Source: Terriglobales bacterium
GTDB lineage: Bacteria > Acidobacteriota > Terriglobia > Terriglobales > Acidobacteriaceae
DNA: 64,000 nucleotides
Reading direction: 5' to 3'
NCBI GenBank assembly: GCA_025936825.1
Contig: JAICSO010000001.1
Location: 1,054,001-1,118,000 of the forward strand
The notes under the pieces were generated by a model. That model did no database searches, was not told where the DNA came from, and worked only from the letters and a program-made list of their open reading frames with translations. The position numbers and the translations under genes were made by a program. Within the stretch, counting starts at the first letter, position 1, and the number at the start of each line of letters is the position of its first letter. Positions 37,801 to 45,006 of the stretch are shown here, piece after piece.

Positions 37801-38491
37801 GGATGAGGGCTTCATCTTCGGTGGCTCTGCTCAGGACAACAACCATCCGGAACGGGAATACTCGGTCAGTTCTTACGATGTCCCGCATAACCTCTCCATT
37901 GGGTATGGCGTCGACCTGCCCTTCGGACATGGCAAGCACTTCATGGGTGATGCTCACGGAGCGCTCAATGCAATCGTTGGTGGCTGGCGCGTTAACGGCA
38001 TCACAACCTTGCGCAGCGGCGTGCCCATCAGCGTGTACCAAATCTTCATAGGTTCAACGCTCAGCAACCTTGGCGGCGGCCAGGGCTACTTTGGAGCACA
38101 GGGTCTCTGGATGCGCCCAGACTACACCCCTGGATGTGACCTGAAGACCTCGGGCTCGCGTGAACAGAGGGCGACGACGGGCTGGTTTAACAAGTCCTGC
38201 TTCACTCCTGTCAACACGGCCAACGTTGTGAGATTTGGCAACGAACCTCGAAACCTTGACGGTGTTCGTATGGATCACATGAACAATTGGGATCTCTCAA
38301 TCGCGAAGCGCACCGACATTACGGAACGTGCATACCTGCAGTTCACGGCGGAGTTCTTCAATGCGTTCAATCATGTTCGATTTGGCGCCCCCGATAACAA
38401 CATATCGGATCCCCCGAGCCTTTTCGGCACCATCACCTCCCAAGCGAATCCTCCTCGCGCAATTCAGTTGGGATTGCGAGTGGGATTCTAA
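34829..38491 (+). CDS. TonB-dependent receptor, Oar-like, receptor 2
   Basis: Outer-membrane receptor of 1220 residues. I choose the ATG at 34829 because AGAGGTG lies 6-7 bases upstream. This leaves an unusually long n-region before the hydrophobic core (LLASALSLVLVLSAAAVLCL), so a start at the later Met of MQHLLAS is an alternative. A carboxypeptidase-regulatory-like domain follows (GSIVGTITDNSGATVSGATV), then plug (PLQTDSASLGTTISQQEVES) and barrel, ending LGLRVGF. It is preceded by the shared sucrose-type operator and followed by a strong hairpin, then by the esterase/fructokinase operon. The likely ligand is a sucrose-containing or acylated oligosaccharide (inference). Confidence 0.92.
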   Translation: MLTVSARPRRVLHCQAGRVLGQTKSFFPHVSVGPTMQHLLASALSLVLVLSAAAVLCLQAGAQVRFGSIVGTITDNSGATVSGATVKLTNLGTNETRTAQTSSAGTYAFPNLNAGLYKVEVQMAGFKQFIRDRVEVQVDLASRVDASMQVGNVSETVEVVNEAPPLQTDSASLGTTISQQEVESIPLSGRNVNNMLTLVPGVVAQGGTYGNAASNQANGARTNAIGFGNYSIGGGFGNQSSFFVDGVSSNAVAGNLNALIPSQDIVQEFRVATNNVSAEYGSYAGGIINLTTKSGTNTFHGTAYDYFRNKVLNANDYFTNRQGLPRPPLVQNQYGANVGGPIIKNRTFFFGAFEREPIRSATQVQFFNVPTNAELTGDFSAPGLPTIYDPTTGLPFPGNVIPSNRLDPAAVNIMTLNYPRANVPGALTRNFVTQTKIGGENDQYNVRVDHRLTDANNLFARYTYWKADSNPYDSWNTHTQGQGHTGLYTHEAVIGDTHSLNSSTILDVRLAYLRVFQHEFPDSSGVDLSQLGPGWAALKSQLLAPANWPSMNFASDAQSITADNGIGSQLFWTQNVYMLSGTLTKVMGRHQIKFGGSGRHAQMLQAPGNGVLRLDFNTAATSNAGVGGSSLASALLGIPIQSQLAPGLLGGSRVYYNSYGFFVDDTFQATRKLTISAGLRWDQPGALAEANGNDTVFLPNKPSPLGSIVNPATGQTQQLMGTVAMVNSPDYPSKREDNLHWKLFSPRIGLAYRVTDKTVLRAGYGISYPPTTLSQDGPNLSPVNNAPTFYTSANAPGLSVSNPYPSGAGGINQPLRRNATPADFYGQGVFVMRVPGQPMSYVQQWNAAVERQIGKDASLTVAYAGSKGTHLLMQGWATVSNIGLNQLPDQYFSLGTGTGPGQLNEALPNPFAALLPTSPTYLSAPTITRGQLLRPFPQYNRVLELDPHLGTSNYKSLQTSFIKRFGSKGILSIAYTWSRLMSNTDSSSAFLDEGFIFGGSAQDNNHPEREYSVSSYDVPHNLSIGYGVDLPFGHGKHFMGDAHGALNAIVGGWRVNGITTLRSGVPISVYQIFIGSTLSNLGGGQGYFGAQGLWMRPDYTPGCDLKTSGSREQRATTGWFNKSCFTPVNTANVVRFGNEPRNLDGVRMDHMNNWDLSIAKRTDITERAYLQFTAEFFNAFNHVRFGAPDNNISDPPSLFGTITSQANPPRAIQLGLRVGF

Positions 38492-38497
38492 GTTAAC

Positions 38498-38523
38498 GGC
38501 ACCGCACGGAAACGTGCGGTGCC
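38498..38523 (+). terminator. Strong hairpin after TonB receptor 2
   Basis: A perfect 11-bp stem (GGCACCGCACG / CGTGCGGTGCC) with a GAAA tetraloop, starting 7 bases after the stop. No T run follows, so it may attenuate or protect the receptor message rather than fully terminate. The hydrolase gene starts 45 bases downstream. Confidence 0.65.
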
Positions 38524-38567
38524 CTCAGCCTCCGCCCGGCCAACCTAACTAGAAACGGGGACCGTCT

Positions 38568-39698
38568 ATGCCCAAACAGCGCCTACTCTCGTCTCTCGTC
38601 TTTCTAACGTGCTTGCCTCTACCTCTTGCGTTGTCAGTAGCCGCGCAAGATCGTCCCGCAAACGAAACGCCGAAGGTGGTCGTGCAGCCGGACGGGACAG
38701 TCGATATCCCGGCGCAATCCGCCCCGGTTTCAACTTTCCTGAGCCCGGAGGCGAAAGCGTATCTCACCCAGCACCTGAAAGACATGCAGGACCCAGAAAT
38801 CCTGAAGCAGGATGCCGGAGTGCCCCGCTTCATGAAGCCGTACATCGCGCGCGACTACGAGATGTTCGCCTTCGATAAAAAAGACCAGAAGCTCGGCGGA
38901 GTTCACGTTTACGTCTACACGCCGAAAGCCGGCATCTCCCCCAAAAACAAAGATCGGGTTCTGATCAACCTGCACGGCGGCGGATTCTCCGGCTGCTGGC
39001 CCGGATGCGCTGAACTCGAATCCATTCCAGTCGCCACGCTGGGCAAGATCGAAGTGGTCAGCGTCGATTACCGAGAGGGGCCTGACAACAAGTTTCCTGC
39101 TGCCAGCGAGGATGTCGCCAGCGTCTATCAGGAACTCTTGAAATCGCACAAGCCACAAAATATTGGGATCTACGGGTGCTCAGCAGGCGGAATGCAGACG
39201 GCGATGTCGATCGCCTGGTTTGAAAAGCACTCGATACCTTTGCCTGGCGCGATCGGGATTTTCTGTGCGTCGGCGGGAAGCATATTCGGCGGGGACGCGC
39301 TGTATACTGCGATGCCACTCGGCGAGGCTCGTTTAGCGCCTCCAACGAAGCCTGGAATGCGGCCGCCGCTCAGCTACTTTGCCGACACTGATCCGAAAGA
39401 TCCGCTAATTTCTCCGGTCAGCTCCCCAGAGGTCCTGGCGAAGTTCCCACCAACGCTCATTATTACCGGGACTCGAGGTTTTGAGCTGAGCTCAGCACTC
39501 TACACTCACGAGCAGATGGTGAAGCTCGGTGTGCCGGCTGAACTCCACGTTTGGGAAGGGCTCTTTCACGGATTTTTCTACAACGCATACGTACCGGAAT
39601 CGAAGGATGCATTCAACGTAATGATCAAGTTCTTTGATCGCCATTTGGGTGGCGCGGGCTCGCGTGCATCGGCTGCGCCCGAAAACGGGATTCGGTGA
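38568..39698 (+). CDS. Exported alpha/beta hydrolase, HSL-like esterase
   Basis: The product has 376 residues with a signal peptide (MPKQRLLSSLVFLTCLPLPL). The HSL oxyanion motif LHGGGFSG is present, and the nucleophile elbow reads GCSAGG, with Cys where GDSAG is usual. The His is probably in EGLFHGFF. The catalytic acid is less clear, because the position normally TRD reads TRGFEL. Members hydrolyse short acyl esters. It heads a seven-gene operon with very short spacing, which also contains three more esterase-type proteins and a fructokinase, pointing to removal of acyl groups from a sugar. Confidence 0.8.
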   Translation: MPKQRLLSSLVFLTCLPLPLALSVAAQDRPANETPKVVVQPDGTVDIPAQSAPVSTFLSPEAKAYLTQHLKDMQDPEILKQDAGVPRFMKPYIARDYEMFAFDKKDQKLGGVHVYVYTPKAGISPKNKDRVLINLHGGGFSGCWPGCAELESIPVATLGKIEVVSVDYREGPDNKFPAASEDVASVYQELLKSHKPQNIGIYGCSAGGMQTAMSIAWFEKHSIPLPGAIGIFCASAGSIFGGDALYTAMPLGEARLAPPTKPGMRPPLSYFADTDPKDPLISPVSSPEVLAKFPPTLIITGTRGFELSSALYTHEQMVKLGVPAELHVWEGLFHGFFYNAYVPESKDAFNVMIKFFDRHLGGAGSRASAAPENGIR

Positions 39699-39704
39699 GG
39701 AAGC

Positions 39705-40568
39705 ATGATCACCAGTCAGCAGTTGATTGACCGGATACAAAAAAATGTCGGAGTTCCGTGGCAGAGCCAACAATCCGACGGCTTTTCCGACGGCATTCTT
39801 TTCGGAAGCCCTGAGGCGACCGTCACAGGAATCGTGACTACCTGGACGCCCACGCTCGACGTCCTTCGCAAAGCTGTTAGCTCCGCGAAGAACGTCGTCA
39901 TCTGCCGGCAAGCTCCTTCATATAGTCGGGGCGAACGTGCACCGGTGGCCTGGAGGAACGCTCCTGCGCCATCGAAGGAAATGCTCGACAAGGATCCTGT
40001 TTGGCAGGCGAAGCAGGATTTCATCTCCAAGAACAATCTGCTCATCATTCGTTTCTGTGACAACTGGGATGCGCGAAGGACCGATGGACAATTACGAGGT
40101 CTTGCGAAGGCGCTGGGCTGGGAAAAGTTTTACCTCGCGCAATCGGCCAAAGACGATTATGAGCCTCGGAATGTTTACTTCCGCCTGCCGGCAACTTCGT
40201 TGAACAACTTGGCTGAGGGCATCAAGAAGAAGCTGGATATTCAGGGGCTTCGAGTGATTGGCAAGCCCGATTCATCCGTCACCAAAGTCGCTCTGACGCA
40301 CGGGCTTTTGCTGGTTGCGGATGCCGAGCAAATCCTTCGCGAGCCGGGCGTGGATGCGATCGTCACGGGAGATGCTGTGGAGTGGGAAGCGGCTCCGTAT
40401 TTCCAGGACCTTGTCGCCGCGGGCAAAGCCAAAGGCTTGATCCTGCTTGGCGACGAAGCTTCCGAAGAGCCCGGTAGCGGAGAGGTCGCGGATTGGCTGA
40501 AAGGCTTTGTGACAGAAGTCCCGATTGAGTGGATTCCAGCTGGCGATCCGTTTTGGGTGCTGAGTTAG
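39705..40568 (+). CDS. NIF3-like protein, copy A, metal site degenerate
   Basis: The product has 287 residues, cytoplasmic, with GAGGAAGC before the ATG. It is related over its whole length to the next gene and to the NIF3/YbgI (dinuclear metal) family: RIQKNVGVPW, then VTGIVTTWTPTLDVLRKA. Where copy B has ITHEPTFW, this copy has ICRQAPSY. Where copy B keeps LPHEGGEEAGM, this copy reads LGDEASEEPGS. Probable metal-binding histidines are therefore lost. It may be a non-metal paralogue or act with copy B. NIF3 proteins have no settled function. It is second in the hydrolase operon. Confidence 0.72.
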   Translation: MITSQQLIDRIQKNVGVPWQSQQSDGFSDGILFGSPEATVTGIVTTWTPTLDVLRKAVSSAKNVVICRQAPSYSRGERAPVAWRNAPAPSKEMLDKDPVWQAKQDFISKNNLLIIRFCDNWDARRTDGQLRGLAKALGWEKFYLAQSAKDDYEPRNVYFRLPATSLNNLAEGIKKKLDIQGLRVIGKPDSSVTKVALTHGLLLVADAEQILREPGVDAIVTGDAVEWEAAPYFQDLVAAGKAKGLILLGDEASEEPGSGEVADWLKGFVTEVPIEWIPAGDPFWVLS

Positions 40569-40576
40569 AAAACGAG

Positions 40577-41470
40577 ATGAACGAAATGAAGCTTTCGCGC
40601 AGGAAGTTTTGCCAAGTCGCGGGAAGGGGCCTTCTCGTGGCGTCGCCGCTGGTGCGCGCGCTGGGCCAGTCGCCATCCACTTTGACGGCCCGCGAAGTTG
40701 TCGCCCGGATCAAGAAGAATGTCGGTGTCCCCTGGTTCACGCCAACAGCTGATGACTTCAAGATCGGCGAGCCGGATGCGCCCATCACTGGTATCACTGC
40801 AACGTTCATGTCCACGCTGGATGTTCTCCAGCGCTCTGCCGCGGCAGGCAACAACTTCGTCATCACCCATGAGCCGACGTTCTGGAGCGCAGCGGATGTC
40901 GTCTCCGATTTGCGCGAAGATCCTCTCTACAACTACAAGCTGAACTTCCTCGAGAAAAACAAGATGGTGGTTTGGAGGTTTCACGATCACTGGCACGCGC
41001 ATCGTCCCGCGGACGGAATCTTCACCGGCTGGAACAAAGCTATGGGATGGGAAAGCTACGCGTCCCCAGGCGCGGATCCGTTTTCGCACGAGTACGTGAT
41101 CCCCGAAACGAGCTTTGAAGACTTAGCAAGGGATATGCAGAAGAAGTTGAACACGCACAGTATGCGCCTGGTCGGCAATCCCAAGCTCAGGGTCACGAAG
41201 GTGGCACACGCGGGACATTACATCCAGCAGTGCATGCAGGTGTTGCCCCACGTCGATGTTGTGCTGGTATTCGAGTGCCGTGAGTGGGAAGCGGCGGAGT
41301 ATCTGCGAGATGCAGTTGCATCGGGCCAGAAGAAGGCCCTAATCCAGCTCCCGCACGAGGGCGGGGAAGAAGCGGGCATGGACGAGTGCGCCCGTTGGAT
41401 GAAGACGTTTGTGACCGAGGTGCCGATCAAGTTCATTCCGTCAGGTGATCCGTTTTGGATGCCGACCTAA
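40577..41470 (+). CDS. NIF3-like protein, copy B, Tat-exported
   Basis: The product has 298 residues. The ATG at 40577 is chosen just after the stop of copy A; a second ATG lies three codons later. Unlike copy A it has a Tat leader (MKLSRRKFCQVAGRGLLVAS). Candidate metal ligands are kept (ITHEPTFW, RFHDHWHAHRP, FECREWEAAEY, LPHEGGEEAG). The ends of the two copies are nearly the same (TEVPIKFIPSGDPFW versus TEVPIEWIPAGDPFW), so they arose by tandem duplication and then went to different compartments. The role in sugar-ester use is unknown; a metal-dependent hydrolase is plausible. Confidence 0.78.
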   Translation: MNEMKLSRRKFCQVAGRGLLVASPLVRALGQSPSTLTAREVVARIKKNVGVPWFTPTADDFKIGEPDAPITGITATFMSTLDVLQRSAAAGNNFVITHEPTFWSAADVVSDLREDPLYNYKLNFLEKNKMVVWRFHDHWHAHRPADGIFTGWNKAMGWESYASPGADPFSHEYVIPETSFEDLARDMQKKLNTHSMRLVGNPKLRVTKVAHAGHYIQQCMQVLPHVDVVLVFECREWEAAEYLRDAVASGQKKALIQLPHEGGEEAGMDECARWMKTFVTEVPIKFIPSGDPFWMPT

Positions 41471-41502
41471 ACGTGATGAAGATTTCTAGAAGAGGAGCAA
41501 CA

Positions 41503-42819
41503 GTGCGGCGAAGAGTGCTTACGCAGATTGTCGTCTCCGGTATTGTAGCGGCAGTTCTGGCTCTACCCGTATGCGCAGAGCAACCCGGCAATGGTCATTG
41601 GGTCAGCGCGTGGAGCACCGCTGTCCACACCCCGTTGCCATTCCCTGGACTCCCGCCATCGCCAGTGTTTGAAAACCAAACTGTGCGAATGGTGGTGAGG
41701 CCCACCATCGGAGGTCAACGCCTGCGGATACGGTTTTCCAACGAGTTTGGAACCACCGCGCTGAAAATTGGCGCGGCGCACATTGCGCTTATGGCGAAGG
41801 GCGCGGCAATCGTCCCTGACTCTGACCACGCGCTGACATTTGGCGGCAGATCCGGCGTCACGATCCCTCCCGGCGCGCCGATACTCAGCGATCCGGTTGA
41901 TCTGAAGGTAGCTCCTTTTAGCGAAGTCGCCGTAAGCGTTTACCTGCCGGAAAAGACAACGTCCTCCACTGTGCATTTCTGGGCGCAGCACGATACCTAC
42001 ATTTCCGAGCCGGGTGACTTTACGGCCAAAGCAGACATACCGAATCCCACCACCAAAACCTCGTGGTACTTCCTTGCCGATTTGGAAGTGTGGGCGTTCG
42101 ATCATACGGCCGCGACCGTGGCCTTTGGTGATTCCATCACCGACGGCGTCGGCGCAAAGCAGGGCGAGTATTCCGATTGGCCTGATCTTCTTGCCGATCG
42201 TTTGGCAAGAGCCGCAGGTGGTCCGAATCTCTCTATCGTGAATGAAGGAATCGGCGGCAACCGCATCTTGCACGACGGCGCCGGCGTGAGCGCACTGGCG
42301 CGCCTGGATCGCGACGTGCTCGCGCAACCCGGTGTCATGAACTTGATTGTCCTGGAGAGCATCAACGACATTGGCTGGCCGCACATGAAGCCGCGCTTGC
42401 CGAATGGCACGGTGCTGAAAGACCTGCCCTTTACTCACGAGGTAGTTAGCGCGGAAGACCTCATCATGGGCCTGAAACAAATCATTGATCGTGCCCATCA
42501 ACACGGAATCAGAGTATTTGGCGCCACACTCACCCCCTATCAAGGTGCAGATTATTACAGCGATGACGGTGAGGTCGAGCGCCAGGCGGTGAATCAATGG
42601 ATTCGTACCAGCGGCGCTTTTGACGGCGTGATCGACTTCGACGCCGCGGTACGTGATCCAAACCATCCGGCTCAATTCTGCGAAGGCTACCACTCGGGTG
42701 ACCACCTTCACCCTAGCGCAATCGGTTACAAAGCCATGGCGGATGCGGTCGACCTCACACTTCTCAGGAATGGTGTTGAGAAAAGAAGGACGGCAGCAAC
42801 AAGCTCCGGAGGTCACTAA
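41503..42819 (+). CDS. Exported SGNH/GDSL hydrolase
   Basis: The product has 438 residues. The GTG at 41503 is preferred because AGAGGAG lies just upstream and a classic signal peptide follows (RRRVLTQIVVSGIVAAVLAL). The ATG at 41476 is the alternative. An N-terminal beta domain (about residues 30-190) precedes the SGNH domain. SGNH blocks are visible: FGDSITDGVG (Ser), GIGGNRIL (Gly), ESINDIG (Asn) and GDHLHPSAIGY (Asp/His). Relatives deacylate polysaccharides or lipids. It is fourth in the operon and is likely one of the enzymes stripping acyl groups from an imported sugar ester. Confidence 0.88.
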   Translation: MRRRVLTQIVVSGIVAAVLALPVCAEQPGNGHWVSAWSTAVHTPLPFPGLPPSPVFENQTVRMVVRPTIGGQRLRIRFSNEFGTTALKIGAAHIALMAKGAAIVPDSDHALTFGGRSGVTIPPGAPILSDPVDLKVAPFSEVAVSVYLPEKTTSSTVHFWAQHDTYISEPGDFTAKADIPNPTTKTSWYFLADLEVWAFDHTAATVAFGDSITDGVGAKQGEYSDWPDLLADRLARAAGGPNLSIVNEGIGGNRILHDGAGVSALARLDRDVLAQPGVMNLIVLESINDIGWPHMKPRLPNGTVLKDLPFTHEVVSAEDLIMGLKQIIDRAHQHGIRVFGATLTPYQGADYYSDDGEVERQAVNQWIRTSGAFDGVIDFDAAVRDPNHPAQFCEGYHSGDHLHPSAIGYKAMADAVDLTLLRNGVEKRRTAATSSGGH

Positions 42820-43998
42820 GTGCGAGCGAAAGCGATTGCGCTGATTATTGTCCTGCTTTGTGCGGCCGCCTCGGCACAGGACAAGCCACGCCGCTTCTCG
42901 ACCACCATTCCAGAATCTGAGTTCCCTCGACTGAACGCCGACGGAAGCGCCACCTTTCGCGTGCAGGCAGAGCAAGCGCAAAGAGTCCAAGTTCTGCTGG
43001 AACTCGGCCAATCAACGTACGACATGACCAAAGGCCAGGACGGCTCCTGGGAAGTAACCACCAAACCGCTTCTCCCAGGTTTCCATTACTACGCGATCTC
43101 CGTCGATGGCTTCACTTCCAACGATCCTGGCAGTCGAGTATTTTTCGCGGCGCGCAAGGAAGTCAGTGGACTGGAGGTGCCCGGACCAGAGTCAGATTTC
43201 TTTGCAGTCAAGGACGTGCCGCACGGCACCGTGCGCACCCAGTGGTATTTCTCGAAGACCACCGGCGAAACAAGACGAATATTCGTGTACACGCCGCCCG
43301 GATACGACCAGAATTCGCGGCGTTATCCAGTCCTTTACCTGCAGCACGGCTATGGGGAAGACGAGGCTGGTTGGAGCGATCAGGGGCACGAAAACTTCAT
43401 CCTGGATAACCTGATCGCCGCCCACAAAGCTGTGCCAATGATTATCGTGAACGAGAACGGCATGACCGGCGTGCATTTTGTGCCTCCTCCGCCGCCGCGC
43501 GCGGGTGCCTCGTCAAACGGGCCGCCCCCGGTTCGTGCGGTAGCGCAGTTTTTTATGAATGAGCGCTACGTGGCCGTGGACTGCGTTTTCTCCCGTGATC
43601 TGATTCCGTATATCGACACACATTTCCGCACCATTCCGGACCGTGATCACAGGGCGTTGGCAGGTCTGTCTATGGGTGGTGCGCAGGCATTGCGAATCGG
43701 CTTCCATCATTTAGATCAGTTCAGCTATCTCGGCGCGTTCAGCCCTGCTGTTGACATCACTGACACAACCAAGGATTACGAGGGGGCGTTATCTGATCCG
43801 GCAAAAGTAAACCGAGAATTGCACCTGCTGTGGTTAGGAATCGGTACTGACGATTTCTTGCACGCGCCCGTCCTGCAATCTCACGAAGTTCTGGAGAAAG
43901 CGGGAATCAAGCACGTCTGGGTGGAGAGCTCCGGCTCCCATGTGTGGACAGTGTGGCGCAAGTACCTGGCAGACTTTGCGCCCAAGGTTTTTCATTAG
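42820..43998 (+). CDS. Exported CE1-like esterase (esterase D family)
   Basis: The product has 392 residues. The GTG start follows the preceding stop directly, with GGAGG 7 bases upstream, then a signal peptide. Residues about 25-110 form an E-set/CBM48-like beta domain. The rest is an esterase D/CE1 alpha/beta hydrolase: YLQHGYGEDEAGWSDQG, nucleophile Ser in AGLSMGGAQA and His in SSGSHVWTVW. Characterised relatives are feruloyl and acetyl-xylan esterases. Together with the SGNH and HSL-like enzymes, this suggests a substrate carrying aromatic or acetyl esters. Confidence 0.87.
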   Translation: MRAKAIALIIVLLCAAASAQDKPRRFSTTIPESEFPRLNADGSATFRVQAEQAQRVQVLLELGQSTYDMTKGQDGSWEVTTKPLLPGFHYYAISVDGFTSNDPGSRVFFAARKEVSGLEVPGPESDFFAVKDVPHGTVRTQWYFSKTTGETRRIFVYTPPGYDQNSRRYPVLYLQHGYGEDEAGWSDQGHENFILDNLIAAHKAVPMIIVNENGMTGVHFVPPPPPRAGASSNGPPPVRAVAQFFMNERYVAVDCVFSRDLIPYIDTHFRTIPDRDHRALAGLSMGGAQALRIGFHHLDQFSYLGAFSPAVDITDTTKDYEGALSDPAKVNRELHLLWLGIGTDDFLHAPVLQSHEVLEKAGIKHVWVESSGSHVWTVWRKYLADFAPKVFH

Positions 43999-44025
43999 CG
44001 TGGTGACGGACGGAATATTGATCTT

Positions 44026-45006
44026 ATGACAGGACCCGCAGTCATGATCGGATTAGGTGAGGTTCTGTGGGACCTGTTGCCGTCCGGCAGAGTGTTGGGC
44101 GGTGCGCCTGCAAACTTTGCGTATATGGCGAGCGTCCTCGGAGATCAGGGGATTGTCGCCAGTAGAGTCGGTGATGACGACCTCGGACGCGAAGCCTGCC
44201 GCGTCATGCAGGAACTCGGCCTGAGCACCGCATATCTTCAGCACGATGAACGTCACCCGACAGGTACCGCCGCCGTGTCCATCGACGCAGCCGGCCAGCC
44301 GAGCTTCACCATCAAGAACTCTGTCGCGTGGGATTTCCTGGAATGGTTACCGCAGTGGGAGCAACTCGCGGCAACAGCTGACGTCGTCTGTTTTGGATCG
44401 CTGGCGCAGCGTTCCGAAATGTCCGCGGCGACCATCGAGCAGTTTCTGAAAAAGACACCCAAGAACGCGCTGCGAATATGCGACGTCAACCTGCGCGAAT
44501 CCTTTTACAGCCAAGGTTTGCTGCGCAGGTCGTTTCAGCATGCCGACATCGTCAAGCTCAATGACCAGGAGTTGCTGCAGGTGTCGTACCTGTTCAAGCT
44601 CGGCGTCGGAACGCACGAAACCCTGGCCCAGCGTTTGTTGAGGCTATGCGATCTGCGTTTGGTGTCGATCACGCGCGGCTCCCGCGGCAGCCTTCTGGTA
44701 ACCGAAGGAGAAGCTGTCGAGCACAAGGGATTTCGAGTGACGGTGACGGATGCAGTTGGAGCGGGCGACGCCTTCACGGCTTGCCTCGCTCATCACTACC
44801 TGCGCGGACATTCACTTCAGGAAATCAGCGAATCCGCGAACCGTTTTGCCTCATGGGTTGCCACTCAGAGAGGTGCCACTCCGCCTATCAGTACGGAAAA
44901 ACTGCAGAGCATTTTCAGCGAAGTTACCCTCAACTCGGAGCGTTACGAATCCTCAAGCATCTCTAGGTCCGCTGCGACGCCCGTAAAGGAGAAGTTGGGC
45001 TCGTGA
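44026..45006 (+). CDS. PfkB-family carbohydrate kinase, probable fructokinase
   Basis: Cytoplasmic kinase of 326 residues. PfkB signatures are complete: GEVLWDLLP near the N terminus, GGAPANFAYMASVLG, and VTDAVGAGDAFTACLAHHYL with the catalytic Asp and anion hole. The match to fructokinases (GExLxDxxP start) is better than to ribokinase. In this locus it would phosphorylate the fructose released by sucrose phosphorylase and the GH32 enzyme. It is the only clearly cytoplasmic sugar enzyme in the hydrolase operon, and it ties that operon to sucrose metabolism. Its stop overlaps the next start (GTGA). Confidence 0.88.
   Translation: MTGPAVMIGLGEVLWDLLPSGRVLGGAPANFAYMASVLGDQGIVASRVGDDDLGREACRVMQELGLSTAYLQHDERHPTGTAAVSIDAAGQPSFTIKNSVAWDFLEWLPQWEQLAATADVVCFGSLAQRSEMSAATIEQFLKKTPKNALRICDVNLRESFYSQGLLRRSFQHADIVKLNDQELLQVSYLFKLGVGTHETLAQRLLRLCDLRLVSITRGSRGSLLVTEGEAVEHKGFRVTVTDAVGAGDAFTACLAHHYLRGHSLQEISESANRFASWVATQRGATPPISTEKLQSIFSEVTLNSERYESSSISRSAATPVKEKLGS

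Noticed and set aside
41563-43011. Open frame of 482 codons on the minus strand
   Set aside because: It is antisense to the SGNH and CE1-like genes, which have full family motifs and good ribosome-binding sites. Its product has no recognisable domain.
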